Assembly: GCA_963977495.1 (NCBI GenBank) | Contig: CAXBOT010000002.1 | Coordinates: 62,001-126,000, forward strand | Source of the DNA: UBA1672 sp963977495 | Lineage (GTDB): Bacteria > Pseudomonadota > Alphaproteobacteria > Micavibrionales > Micavibrionaceae | DNA: 64,000 nt | Reading direction: 5' to 3' | Shown here: positions 31,337-40,589 of the stretch, one piece after another | Layout of the letters: the number at the start of each line of letters is the position of its first letter | Numbering within the stretch: the stretch's first letter is position 1 | The notes under the pieces: generated by a model | Database searches by the model: none | Seen by the model: only the letters and a program-made list of their open reading frames with translations | What the model was told of the DNA's origin: nothing | Made by a program: the position numbers and the translations under genes

Positions 31337-34135
31337 TTAGTGCGCTTGCGCCCAATTATGCCCCTGTCCGCCTTCGGCATCCAGTGGGACGGATATATTT
31401 ATTCCATTGATTTTAAATGAATTCTCCATGGTTTCACGCACCAGAGCCAGTGTTTTGTCAATTTCAGCGTCCGGCACCTCGAAAATCAGTTCATCATGCA
31501 CCTGAAGCAGCATTTTTGCCGATAATCCGGCTTCTTTTAACGCTTTTGGCATATGTGCCATGGCGATTTTCATGATATCGGCGGCTGTGCCTTGCAGGGG
31601 GGCATTGATGGCTTGACGCTCTGCGCCGCGTACGCGCATCGCGTTGTTGTCCTGAATGCCGGGGATGAAGCATTTGCGCCCATAAAGCGTTTTGACGTAG
31701 CCATCGCGCTTGGCTTCTTCCTTGGTGTTTTCCATGAAGCTTTCAATTTCGTGGAATCGCGCCAGATAACGTTTGATAAATTCCGCAGCTTCACCAACAG
31801 GGCAGCCCAACTGCTTGGCCAGACCAAAGCCTGAGATGCCATAGATGATTCCGAAATTAACGGCCTTGGCTTGTCTGCGAATATCGGGGGTGACTTGATC
31901 CAGCGGCACATCAAATACGCGCGATGCGGTCAGAGAGTGAATATCAACATTATCGGTAAAAGCCTGTTTCAGCGCGGCGACGTCCGCCATTTCTGCGGCA
32001 AGGCGTAATTCAACTTGGCTGTAATCAACGGACACCAAAACATGCCCGTCTTCGGCGACAAACGCCTCACGGATTTTGCGGCCTTCTTCGCTGCGGATCG
32101 GGATGTTCTGCAAATTCGGATCGGAGGAGGATAAGCGCCCCGTACTTGTGCCCGTCATATGGTAGGACGTATGCACGCGGCCTGTGGCGGGGTTAATTTC
32201 ATTTTGCAGGGCATCGGTATAGGTGGATTTTAATTTGGACAATCCGCGGTGATCCAGAATTTTTTGGACAATGTCATGCCCCTCCAGCGCGAGTTTTTCT
32301 AAAATATCAACGTTGGTGGAATGTACGCCAGTCTTGGTTTTCTTGCCGCCTTGTAATCCCATTTCATCAAACAAAACCTCGCCCACCTGTTTGGGGGAGG
32401 CAACATTAAACGGACGGCCTGCAAGATCGTGGATTTCCTGTTCCAGCGTGACCAGTTTCTTGCCGAAATCATCACTCATGGCGAGCAGGGTTTTCGGGTC
32501 AACCTTAATGCCCTCCAATTCCATCTGCGCGATGATCGGGATTAACGGGCGTTCGATGGCTTCATAAACGCGCACCATTTTCTCACGCGCCAAACGCGGT
32601 TTTAAAATATGGTGCAGGCGTAATGTGATTTCCGCATCTTCGGCGGCGTAGGTCAGGGCATCGCTGATCGCGACTTTATCGAAAGTCACCTGATTTTTAC
32701 CTTTGCCTGCAACCTCGGTGTATTTGATCGGTGTGTGATCGCAATATAAGATGGAAAGATTATCCATGGAATGGCTGTGACTTGCCCCATCAAGCACATA
32801 GGATATCAGCATCGTGTCATCGCATGGGGTGATGTGAATGCCTTCCTTGGCAAACATCTGCCAGTCATATTTCATGTTATGCCCGATTTTAAGGACGCTC
32901 TCATCTTCCAATAATGGTTTGAGCAGAGCAAGGCATTGCGCCTTATCCATTTGCGGTATGTCATCGCCCGACGCCGCGCCGAAAAGATCGGTTTCCTGCG
33001 CGTGACCAAGCGGGATATAGGCGGCCTTGCCAAGGGTTGAGGCGATTGAAATGCCGACCAAGGCGGCCTTGGCGGGGGTCAGGCTGGTGGTTTCGGTATC
33101 CACCGCCAGAATGCCTGTTTTATAGGCCTCTTCAATCCATGCCTCTAGCGTTTTGGCATCATTGATCAGGGTATAGACGTTATCCGCCACAGGGGGCAGG
33201 GCAATCTTTTCAATATGCGGGGCATCGCTTGTGGCTTGCGGAGCTGGTGCAACCTCAACAGTTTGCCCGCCCAGACGTTTGATGATCGAATTAAAGGCTT
33301 GTTTTTGCAAGAAGGTGATCAGCTCGGGCTTATCAGGATTGTGGGATTTTAAATCAGCCAGCGCCATGGGGACAGGGGCATGGTCATCCAGTTTTACAAG
33401 CTGTTTGGAAATGCGGGCATCTTCGGCATGTTCTATCAGTTTTTCGCGGCGTTTATTTTGTTTGATCTCGCCTGCGCGCGCCAGCAGCGTATCCAGATCA
33501 CCATATTCGTTGATAAGCTGCGCCGCAGTTTTTACGCCGATTCCCGGCACGCCGGGCACGTTATCGACGCTATCCCCCGCAAGAGCTTGCACATCGACCA
33601 CTTTATCGGGGGTTACGCCGAATTTCTCAATAACTTCTTCTTCGCCGATCCATTTGCTTTTCATCGGGTCGAGCATCCGCACGCCCGGGCGCACCAGTTG
33701 CATGAGGTCTTTATCAGATGACACAATCACGACCTTTTTTCCGGCCTCCAGCGCAAGGCGGGTATAGGCGGCGATCAAATCATCGGCTTCGTAGCCCTCA
33801 ACCTCTAATGCGGGAATGTCGAAGGCTTCGGTGGCTTCGCGGATGAGGGAGAATTGTGGAATGAGGTCTTCGGGCGTTTCATCGCGGTTGGCTTTATACT
33901 CAGGATAAATATCATTGCGGAAATTGACGCGCGCGGCATCGAAAATAACGGCGATATACGGCGCATGATAATCACGCAGCATTTTGAGCAACATATTGGT
34001 GAAGCCGTAAACCGCGCCGACCTCAACCTCATCGGGGTTTGTCATGCCGCTTTTGCGCGAATAGGCCATTGCGAAATAGGCGCGGAAAATAAATCCCGAC
34101 CCGTCAATTAGATATAATTCTTCTTCATCACTCAT
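31337..34135 (-). CDS. polA: DNA polymerase I
   Basis: This repair and Okazaki-fragment polymerase has 932 aa and all three parts. The 5'-3' exonuclease is at about 1-290 (LYLIDGSGFIFRAYFAM). The 3'-5' exonuclease is at about 330-530 with ILAVDTETTSLTPAKAAL, so its Asp-x-Glu site is intact and proofreading is likely. The polymerase part has SSDPNLQNIPIRSEEGR, VSVDYSQVELRLAA, the finger helix RRQAKAVNFGIIYGISGFGL and LLQVHDELIFEVP. The gene stands alone. Confidence 0.97.
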   Translation of the reverse strand: MSDEEELYLIDGSGFIFRAYFAMAYSRKSGMTNPDEVEVGAVYGFTNMLLKMLRDYHAPYIAVIFDAARVNFRNDIYPEYKANRDETPEDLIPQFSLIREATEAFDIPALEVEGYEADDLIAAYTRLALEAGKKVVIVSSDKDLMQLVRPGVRMLDPMKSKWIGEEEVIEKFGVTPDKVVDVQALAGDSVDNVPGVPGIGVKTAAQLINEYGDLDTLLARAGEIKQNKRREKLIEHAEDARISKQLVKLDDHAPVPMALADLKSHNPDKPELITFLQKQAFNSIIKRLGGQTVEVAPAPQATSDAPHIEKIALPPVADNVYTLINDAKTLEAWIEEAYKTGILAVDTETTSLTPAKAALVGISIASTLGKAAYIPLGHAQETDLFGAASGDDIPQMDKAQCLALLKPLLEDESVLKIGHNMKYDWQMFAKEGIHITPCDDTMLISYVLDGASHSHSMDNLSILYCDHTPIKYTEVAGKGKNQVTFDKVAISDALTYAAEDAEITLRLHHILKPRLAREKMVRVYEAIERPLIPIIAQMELEGIKVDPKTLLAMSDDFGKKLVTLEQEIHDLAGRPFNVASPKQVGEVLFDEMGLQGGKKTKTGVHSTNVDILEKLALEGHDIVQKILDHRGLSKLKSTYTDALQNEINPATGRVHTSYHMTGTSTGRLSSSDPNLQNIPIRSEEGRKIREAFVAEDGHVLVSVDYSQVELRLAAEMADVAALKQAFTDNVDIHSLTASRVFDVPLDQVTPDIRRQAKAVNFGIIYGISGFGLAKQLGCPVGEAAEFIKRYLARFHEIESFMENTKEEAKRDGYVKTLYGRKCFIPGIQDNNAMRVRGAERQAINAPLQGTAADIMKIAMAHMPKALKEAGLSAKMLLQVHDELIFEVPDAEIDKTLALVRETMENSFKINGINISVPLDAEGGQGHNWAQAH

Positions 34136-34183
34136 AAGGCTTAACTTGAATGAGTCGGGCGAGGTTGTCTATAGACAGATCTA

Positions 34184-34795
34184 TCAACGGCCTTTTATCA
34201 TCGTAATTTTATGGGTCGCGGCATCAATGGTCAGTCCGGGCGCGCCGGGCATGGGCGGATCTTTCGTCAGGGATGCACCCCATTTTGATTTTTCCTTATT
34301 GATAAAATGCACGCGGTAAATGTCATAGCCAGCCAAATTGTTGTCCTTCATATAGGTTCTGACCAGTGCGATAATCAGATCACGTTCCGCGAGCCAGTCT
34401 TTATATTGCGCAATCACCGCTGCGCGCTCTTCGATCGGGGCGTTCCAGACAAAACCGAAATCCTCGCCGGTGAGTTCCTTTAAGCCCAGATAAGCGCGGT
34501 GGCGCGTGGTGGCCATGCCGGCATCCGCATAATGCGCGCCGACATGCACGCTTTCATCCGATAGGGCGTTAATCAATAAAGGCACAGATTCATAAGTGCC
34601 GTATTTCCCCATATAGGTGGCGGCGTACGCGCGGTTGGTGAGTTGATCCGCCCTAAGGGCTTCATGCACATCGCCGAGTAAGCCATATTCGTAAGTCATG
34701 GTTTTGAGGTGCTGAAATAGCCTATTATCATCCGCTGCGGAGGGGTGTGCAGCGGAGGTTATGATCAGTGTTATGAGAAGCAGTATTTTTTTCAT
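34184..34795 (-). CDS. Exported hypothetical protein with HEAT-like region, 203 aa
   Basis: The family is not recognised. The start at 34795 gives a clean signal peptide (MKKILLLITLIITSAAHPSA, cleaved near ADD). The middle has a helical repeat-like stretch (ESVPLLINALSDESVHVG) similar to HEAT/armadillo repeats, then RAYLGLKELTGEDFGFVW. The end is beta-like. Periplasmic location is likely. It is divergent from the pseudouridine synthase gene with 104 bases between them. Confidence 0.72.
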   Translation of the reverse strand: MKKILLLITLIITSAAHPSAADDNRLFQHLKTMTYEYGLLGDVHEALRADQLTNRAYAATYMGKYGTYESVPLLINALSDESVHVGAHYADAGMATTRHRAYLGLKELTGEDFGFVWNAPIEERAAVIAQYKDWLAERDLIIALVRTYMKDNNLAGYDIYRVHFINKEKSKWGASLTKDPPMPGAPGLTIDAATHKITMIKGR

Positions 34796-34899
34796 CTGCG
34801 CCGACTTTCTGACTTGTCCTACAAATAAGACGATATCACTTTTAAAATCCTTGGAAATCAATAATATAGATTTTCAAAATAAACATGAAGGAAACTTTA

Positions 34900-35625
34900 G
34901 TGGCTAAAACAATCCGTCTTGATCGTCTGCTCTCTAATCTTGGCTATGGGGGGCGTAGGGAAATGACCATGGCGATCAAAAATGAATGGCTTGAAATTGA
35001 CGGGGAGCGCGTCAAAACGCCGTCTTTATCCATTGATTTATCTTTGGTGGAGGAAGGGCGCGTGACATTTGACGGGGAAAAGCTCGACCCGATGACCCCG
35101 TTTACGATCATGTTGAACAAGCCCGAGGGCTATACCTGTTCGCATAAAGACCCCGCCGCGATTATCTATGATCTATTGCCGAAGCGTTTTCAGGGGCGTA
35201 AACCCAAATTTTCGATGGTCGGGCGATTGGATAAATATACAACGGGGCAGATCCTTTTGACCGATGACGGCGAGTTGCTCCACCGCATCACTCATCCGAA
35301 AAGCCATGCGGCGAAATATTATCGCTTGGGGTTGCGTGATGATTTGCGCGGGAACGAAGCCGATTTATTCGCCTCCGGTGATTTTATGATAGAGGGCGAG
35401 GAAAATCCTCTGAAGCCTGCAGATTGGACACCCGATGGTGCGCGCGGCGGTGTGATGGTTTTGCATGAGGGGCGCTACAGACAAATTCGCCGTATGTTCG
35501 AACAGTTGGATAATGAAGTGATCACCCTCCACCGTTTTCAAACAGGCGGCCTAGATCTTGGTGATCTGGAAGAAGGTAAGTGGCGCACTTTGGATGAAGC
35601 GGATCTGGCGAAGATTTTTGAATGA
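34900..35625 (+). CDS. RsuA/RluB/E/F-type rRNA pseudouridine synthase
   Basis: This enzyme converts uridine to pseudouridine in ribosomal RNA. It has an S4 domain at the start (RLDRLLSNLGYGGRREM), then the catalytic domain with MLNKPEGYTCSHKD and the active-site Asp in MVGRLDKYTTGQILLTDDGE. The basic motif HEGRYRQIRRMFEQLDNEV is near the end. I prefer the GTG at 34900, with AAGGAAA before it, over the ATG at 34885. The target base (RsuA, RluE or other) cannot be told. Confidence 0.9.
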   Translation: MAKTIRLDRLLSNLGYGGRREMTMAIKNEWLEIDGERVKTPSLSIDLSLVEEGRVTFDGEKLDPMTPFTIMLNKPEGYTCSHKDPAAIIYDLLPKRFQGRKPKFSMVGRLDKYTTGQILLTDDGELLHRITHPKSHAAKYYRLGLRDDLRGNEADLFASGDFMIEGEENPLKPADWTPDGARGGVMVLHEGRYRQIRRMFEQLDNEVITLHRFQTGGLDLGDLEEGKWRTLDEADLAKIFE

Positions 35626-36077
35626 GTAGTGTTACATAATAGGGGGGGGCTAGTTATGAAATCGTGGTTTTTAGGCGATCACGATTCCCCAAAAAAGAAG
35701 CCCTAGAAACAAGTTCTGAGGGCCTTTGAGTTTGGGGTGATAAGCTGACGAAAATACCAGAGAATTTCGCCAGCAGCGGGTTGAACCGTTTTCACATTAC
35801 CTGAGCTTATTTTTTCTTTTATGTGCTCGGGCTAGAATTCTTATTTTTTCACGCTTTTGAACTTTTTCCATTATGATAGACGTAACATACATTACGACGA
35901 TACAGCAAGAAATTATTCCGATACCCTGTGTGATTTTTTTATCCCCTTTAAGGTTTTGTCTTTCGTTGTTTTAATACTAGCAGGGTGCGGGGCGTTCTGT
36001 CAAAAAAATTAACGAAATATGAGTAAATATTTTTAATTTTTAAAATTATGCATGATTTATAGCGTATTACGCATATT
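35626..36077. other. 452-bp non-coding stretch with nested hairpin and an open minus frame
   Basis: A nested stem at 35687-35737 (outer CCCC...GGGG; inner GCCCT/AGGGC with AGAA/TTCT) probably ends the pseudouridine synthase transcript, although its T-run is weak. Further right, the minus strand is open without a normal start codon from 35970 to 35797. It would encode a membrane-helix-like peptide containing ITQGIGIISCCIVVMYVTS and a basic tail. AT content rises toward 36060. No RNA gene was recognised. Confidence 0.5.
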
Positions 36078-36923
36078 TTACGGTTGTTGGTTGGGGCTCA
36101 TAACGTGAAAAGCAACGGCAGCGGCGTTTGAGACGTTTAAACTTTGTATCGCCCCTTGGGTCGGAAGCTTAACCAGAGCGTCACATTTTTCCTTTATCAG
36201 ATGCCTGATTCCTCCACCTTCGGAGCCGAGGACAATCAGGAACTTCCCTGTTATCGCAACGGGCGGTGGCGGAATGTCGAGAGGTTTGCGCGGTTGTGCG
36301 TTTGTTTTTGACGATCCGCCGCGTAGGGCTTTATCAATTTCATTGATGGTATATTCGCCGCGTTCATCCAAACCGATCACGAGAAAGCCGATGGCTTGAA
36401 ACTCTTCGATGGCGCGGCTTAAATTTGTGGCCTTGGCAATGCGGACATGATCCAGCGCGCCGCACGCGGTTTTGGCCAGCACGCCATCAAGCTCGGGCGC
36501 GTGTTTCTTTTGTAAAACGACACCGTCCAGACCATAGGCCGCTGCGCTGCGTAAGATAGCGCCGACATTGTGCGGGTCGGTGACTTGATCCAAAATCGCA
36601 ACGACGGAATTTTCGTTTTGATGTAGGCAAATTGCCAGATCACGTTCGTCCATTTCCTGCAGCGCGGAGCAGGCCAGCGCGATCCCCTGATGAACGGCGC
36701 CCTTAGGCAGCATCTTGTCCAGCTTTGATTTTTCAATGATTGTGGGTTGGGGGCGGCGCAATCCGCGATTTTTACTGTCCAGCAATGTTTTATCAAAGCT
36801 GCGGGCGGCTTGCGTTGTGATATAGAGCGTGTGAACAGTGCGCGCATCATTCAACCATGCCTCGCGCACGGCATGAAGGCCATAAAGGGATGGTTTGGCG
36901 TCATTATTTTTTTTCGGTTTCAT
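36078..36923 (-). CDS. rlmB: 23S rRNA (guanosine-2'-O)-methyltransferase RlmB-like (SpoU/TrmH family)
   Basis: This is a SPOUT-class RNA methyltransferase. The N-terminal substrate-binding domain has YGLHAVREAWLND. The catalytic domain has motif 1 ILDQVTDPHNVGAILRSAAA, motif 2 ILGSEGGGIRHLIK (read here as LIVLGSEGGGIRHLI) and motif 3 IQSLNVSNAAAVAFH. The start at 36923 drops an atypical 24-residue extension. At 281 aa it is slightly long. A basic Asn/Lys segment at the N-terminus and a Pro-rich insertion (about 205-225) are extra. The exact nucleotide is inferred from the RlmB group. Confidence 0.88.
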   Translation of the reverse strand: MKPKKNNDAKPSLYGLHAVREAWLNDARTVHTLYITTQAARSFDKTLLDSKNRGLRRPQPTIIEKSKLDKMLPKGAVHQGIALACSALQEMDERDLAICLHQNENSVVAILDQVTDPHNVGAILRSAAAYGLDGVVLQKKHAPELDGVLAKTACGALDHVRIAKATNLSRAIEEFQAIGFLVIGLDERGEYTINEIDKALRGGSSKTNAQPRKPLDIPPPPVAITGKFLIVLGSEGGGIRHLIKEKCDALVKLPTQGAIQSLNVSNAAAVAFHVMSPNQQP

Positions 36924-37020
36924 GGCGAACTCAATTGTTGATTGATTGCACCATGGCATACTTGCCATAAAAAACAAAACGCATCTTTTACTCAAAATAT
37001 TTTTTTAAGGAGGTCTAAGG

Positions 37021-37089
37021 ATGGTTTTTAATGTAACCAATGAGGCATATTTTTATAATGTCTATTGTGTTGATGTCTTAAAGGTTTAG
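37021..37089 (+). CDS. Candidate 22-aa small ORF with perfect Shine-Dalgarno
   Basis: ATG at 37021 is preceded by aaggaggt (37007-37014) at six-base spacing, the best ribosome site in this part of the window. The frame reads MVFNVTNEAYFYNVYCVDVL and ends in TAG at 37087. It lies 36 bases before the alpha/beta hydrolase gene, so it could be an upstream leader ORF or a microprotein. No amino-acid run of an attenuator kind is present (four Tyr, five Val). Support is the ribosome site and spacing only. Confidence 0.42.
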   Translation: MVFNVTNEAYFYNVYCVDVLKV

Positions 37090-37125
37090 CATATTAACGG
37101 GCGAGATCACCGAAGGGTAAATATT

Positions 37126-37893
37126 ATGCTACAAGACGGTAAAGTTGTTTTCACAGGATCACAGGGCGATGAATTGGCCGCGCGGTTGGATATGCCTGAT
37201 ATGCCTGATGGGGCTGTGCGTGCTTATGCTTTGTTTGCGCATTGCTTTACCTGTTCCAAGGATGTGTTTGCCACAGCCCGCATTTCAAGAACATTGAAAG
37301 AGAACGGCATTGCGGTTTTCCGTTTTGACTTTACCGGCTTAGGGGCGAGCGAAGGGGATTTCGCCAATACGAACTTTACGTCGAATGTCGGCGATTTGGT
37401 CGCTGCGGCTGAATTCATGAGGGAAAGCGGTGCGCCGCCTTCGATATTGATCGGGCATTCTTTGGGCGGCGCGGCTGTGTTAAGCGCCGCGGCGGAAATT
37501 CCGCAAGCCAAGGCCGTTGTCACCATCGCCGCACCGTCAAATGCGGCGCATGTCGCACATCATTTCGCAGGCATGAAAGATGAAATACTAAAAGAGGGGG
37601 AGGCCGAAGTGTGCCTCGTCGGGCGTTCTTTTCGCATTAAAAAGCAATTTTTCGAAGATATTGAAGGGATAAAAATCGAGGGGCATGTCAGAGATCTGGA
37701 TAAGGCTTTGCTTGTGATGCACGCCCCGCTTGATCAAGTTGTTGGTATAGAAAATGCCGCACAAATTTTCGGATGGGCAAAACACCCGAAAAGCTATATT
37801 TCGCTTGATGATGTTGATCATCTGGTAACGCGTCAGAACGATGCGGAATATATAGGGCGTATGATTGCGTGCTGGGCGCAACCATATATTTAA
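37126..37893 (+). CDS. Alpha/beta hydrolase of the OsmC-associated type
   Basis: This 255-aa serine hydrolase resembles the hydrolase half of proteins fused to OsmC elsewhere. Oxyanion side: YALFAHCFTCSKDVFA. FRFDFTGLGASEGDFANTNF is typical. The nucleophile is in ILIGHSLGGAAVL, the acid Asp in LVMHAPLDQVV, and the His in DDVDHLV. No OsmC domain follows. A patatin gene starts 13 bases later. The substrate is unknown; the location is cytoplasmic. Confidence 0.88.
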   Translation: MLQDGKVVFTGSQGDELAARLDMPDMPDGAVRAYALFAHCFTCSKDVFATARISRTLKENGIAVFRFDFTGLGASEGDFANTNFTSNVGDLVAAAEFMRESGAPPSILIGHSLGGAAVLSAAAEIPQAKAVVTIAAPSNAAHVAHHFAGMKDEILKEGEAEVCLVGRSFRIKKQFFEDIEGIKIEGHVRDLDKALLVMHAPLDQVVGIENAAQIFGWAKHPKSYISLDDVDHLVTRQNDAEYIGRMIACWAQPYI

Positions 37894-37906
37894 AGGAAAA
37901 TTCAGG

Positions 37907-39022
37907 ATGACTAAATCCAAATCAAAACCACAAAAAGTGATTAATCTGGCCTTACAAGGCGGCGGCGCACACGGTGCGTATGCGTGGGGTGTGCTCGATA
38001 AGTTGCTTGAGGATGGGCGCATCGGTGTTGATGGTGTTTGTGCGACCAGTGCGGGTACGATGAATGCGTGCGCGATGGCATGGGGGATGCATAAAGGCGG
38101 CCCCGAAAAGGCGCGCGAAACCTTGCATGAATTTTGGTCGAATATTCATAAAGCGGGGCAGCAGGCAAACCCTGTGCAGCGTATGCCGTGGGAGGCCTTT
38201 TTGCCATGGAAAACCGATGATGCGCTGTCTTACTTTTTGTTTGATTCAATGACACGCGTTTTCTCGCCCTATCAATTTAATCCCTTTGATCTAAACCCTT
38301 TGCGCGATGTGTTATCCAATCTGGTTGATTTTGATGAATTGCGTTCTTGTGATGCGCTGAAATTATTTATCAGTGCAACGCATGTGCATACGGGCAAGGT
38401 CAAGGTTTTCACGACCAAGGAAATTACACTGGATGTTGCGATGGCCTCGGCCTGTTTGCCCTTTATGTTTAAGGCGGTGGATGTCGGCGGAGAGGATTAT
38501 TGGGATGGTGGTTATGTCGGAAACCCTGCGTTGTTCCCGCTCTTTTATGAAACCGATACACGCGATGTCTTGATTGTGCATATTAATCCGATGCTCCGCC
38601 CCGAAACACCGACCACCGCGCCGGACATTATGAACCGCATTAATGAGATTAGCTTTAATGCGTCATTGTTAAAGGAGATGCGCGCCATTGCGTTTGTTAA
38701 AAAGCTGATTGATGATGATATGCTCAAAGATGAGTATAAAGATGACTTTACGAATGTTCTTGTACATTCTATCCGCGCGGATAAGGCGATGTGTGATTTA
38801 TCAGTGGCCAGTAAGTTCGATTCCAGTTGGGATTTCCTAACCATGTTACGTGATCGTGGACGCGAGGCGATGGCGGCGTGGCTGGATGCGCATTATGATG
38901 ATATCGGTGTGCGTGATACGGTTGATTTGAACGCAGAATTTCTAAGTTCGAATTCTAAGATTTTCGCAGATCGTGACAATCTCGCACCTCTTCAAAAGAA
39001 ACCGCGTAAAAAGGCGGGTTAA
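37907..39022 (+). CDS. Patatin-like phospholipase
   Basis: This acyl hydrolase has the patatin Ser-Asp dyad. The oxyanion loop is LALQGGGAHGAYAWGVLDKL. The nucleophile Ser is in VCATSAGTMNA, where Ala replaces the first Gly of G-x-S-x-G. The Asp is in EDYWDGGYVGNPAL. It is 371 aa with no signal peptide, so it is probably a cytosolic or injected lipase. The chosen start at 37907 has AGGA before it. It lies close behind the alpha/beta hydrolase and 11 bases before the ydbH-like gene. Confidence 0.92.
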   Translation: MTKSKSKPQKVINLALQGGGAHGAYAWGVLDKLLEDGRIGVDGVCATSAGTMNACAMAWGMHKGGPEKARETLHEFWSNIHKAGQQANPVQRMPWEAFLPWKTDDALSYFLFDSMTRVFSPYQFNPFDLNPLRDVLSNLVDFDELRSCDALKLFISATHVHTGKVKVFTTKEITLDVAMASACLPFMFKAVDVGGEDYWDGGYVGNPALFPLFYETDTRDVLIVHINPMLRPETPTTAPDIMNRINEISFNASLLKEMRAIAFVKKLIDDDMLKDEYKDDFTNVLVHSIRADKAMCDLSVASKFDSSWDFLTMLRDRGREAMAAWLDAHYDDIGVRDTVDLNAEFLSSNSKIFADRDNLAPLQKKPRKKAG

Positions 39023-39033
39023 ATTTCAGGGCT

Positions 39034-40407
39034 ATGAAAAAACGATATCGCACCATCGGTATGATCTTTATGAAAAGCTTGACGGGGGTTTTATACCTTG
39101 GGGCTTTTTTGGTTCTCGGCTTTGTTGTGTCCCCGTGGAAAGTCTGGTTGGCGGATTATCTGGAATCGGTGTTGGCGCAGCAAGGGTTCGATAACCCGTC
39201 CCTTACGGTCGACGGGGTGAGCGGGGATACATTATCCTTAAGCCGCATTACGGTTGGTAAGCTGACCTTGAATGATGTGAATATTCATTATGAACCCGAA
39301 GCGTTATGGAACGGCAAATTGCGCGGCGTTGTGCTCGATGGTTTGCATGTGTCGGTTATTCAGGCCGCTGATGGGTGGCAGGTGCAGGGGATTGCGCTGA
39401 AACCGGCCTCGACGCAAGATGCGGCGGCAAGCCCTGTATCAGGTATTCCGATGACGCAAGCCGCTCTGAAGGCGTTGCCCTTTGATACGCTGGATATCGC
39501 AAAAAGTGTACTTACCCTGACGGGGTTGGGATGGGACGCGCGGATGCCGTTTTCATTATCACTACGTGAAGGGGTGACATTCACCGCGCAAAATATTCAT
39601 TTTAAATACGGTAAGACGAGCGTCAATATTCCCGATTTCGAAATCAGCGCACAGCTAAAAGCCGATGATACGGGTTGGGAGGGACAATGGCGCGCAAGCA
39701 ATGTGGCATTGTCATCCATGCCTGCGTTCGATATGAACGGCACGTTGACGCTGGATCTAAAGGGCTTGGCGCTGACAGGAACGGCGCAAGCCAAGGATCA
39801 AAGCGGCATGAAAGGCCGTTTTCATATGGGTTATAATTTTGAAAATGCGCTGGGCACGATATTGGCGCTGGATCAAATGTCGATGCCGTGGGGCGGCGGG
39901 GTTGTGTCTGTTAAAAATGTGTCTGTGCCTGTGTTCGGCAATAAGGCGCTGACGTTTCCTGTGCGCGCCGCGAAGGTATCGATTGATGACGTGATGCGTT
40001 TGATGACGGGCGAATATGTGCGCGCCACAGGGACAATATCGGGTGTTTTGCCGGTTATTGTCGGGCGTGATGGCTCTGTTTCTTTGGGGTCGGGCGCGTT
40101 AAAAGCTGATCAAAAAGGGCAACTCTCAATGCCGCCGGAAATCATTCCCGGACAAGGCGCGCAAATCGAATTAACGCGCAATATTTTGAAAAATTTTGAA
40201 TATGAAGGCTTTCAGGTTGATGTCACGCAAGAGGCGCATGACGAAATCTCTGTTTTACTGGCGTTACAGGGGCATAATCCTGATCTCTATAATGGCCGCG
40301 CGGTGCATTTGAATGTGCGTTTGGGCGGAGATGTGCTGGACTTCATCCGCAGTAATGTTATGATGATTATGCAGCCCGAAACGCTACTCAATCAGGAGCA
40401 AAAATGA
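39034..40407 (+). CDS. YdbH-family envelope lipid-transport protein, short form
   Basis: This AsmA/TamB-related bridge protein runs from the inner membrane into the periplasm. It has an N-terminal membrane anchor (TGVLYLGAFLVLGFVVSP), then a beta-rich body and the C-terminal YdbH signature (IELTRNILKNFEYEGFQVDV ... HNPDLYNGRAVHLNVRLGG). Identity is supported by its partners: ynbE overlaps its stop by four bases and ydbL follows. At 457 aa it is about half the E. coli protein, so the periplasmic groove would be shorter. In E. coli YdbH with TamB and YhdP carries phospholipids to the outer membrane. Confidence 0.83.
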   Translation: MKKRYRTIGMIFMKSLTGVLYLGAFLVLGFVVSPWKVWLADYLESVLAQQGFDNPSLTVDGVSGDTLSLSRITVGKLTLNDVNIHYEPEALWNGKLRGVVLDGLHVSVIQAADGWQVQGIALKPASTQDAAASPVSGIPMTQAALKALPFDTLDIAKSVLTLTGLGWDARMPFSLSLREGVTFTAQNIHFKYGKTSVNIPDFEISAQLKADDTGWEGQWRASNVALSSMPAFDMNGTLTLDLKGLALTGTAQAKDQSGMKGRFHMGYNFENALGTILALDQMSMPWGGGVVSVKNVSVPVFGNKALTFPVRAAKVSIDDVMRLMTGEYVRATGTISGVLPVIVGRDGSVSLGSGALKADQKGQLSMPPEIIPGQGAQIELTRNILKNFEYEGFQVDVTQEAHDEISVLLALQGHNPDLYNGRAVHLNVRLGGDVLDFIRSNVMMIMQPETLLNQEQK

Positions 40408-40589
40408 AAAATACAGTAATGTCCGTTCTGGCACTTTGTTTCATTGCGGGATGTACCCCGACAGTTGAGGTTAAGGCGCCTGACAAGCCCATAGAAATCA
40501 ATCTGAATGTGAATATAGAACACCGCGTAAAGGTTGAAATAGACCGCGATGTTCAACAAGCAATTTCTCAAAATAAGGATATTTTCTAA
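40404..40589 (+). CDS. ynbE: YnbE-like lipoprotein
   Basis: This 61-aa lipoprotein has the signal MKNTVMSVLALCFIAGC, lipidated on Cys17. The mature part is typical of YnbE (PTVEVKAPDKPIEINLNVNI, RVKVEIDRDVQQAI). In E. coli YnbE multimerises at the outer membrane and caps the YdbH bridge. It overlaps ydbH by ATGA and touches ydbL (TAATG), so the trio is tightly coupled. Confidence 0.9.
   Translation: MKNTVMSVLALCFIAGCTPTVEVKAPDKPIEINLNVNIEHRVKVEIDRDVQQAISQNKDIF

Noticed and set aside
33231..33767. 178-codon plus-strand frame inside polA
   Set aside because: It is Ser/Thr/Cys-rich and antisense to the exonuclease part of polA.
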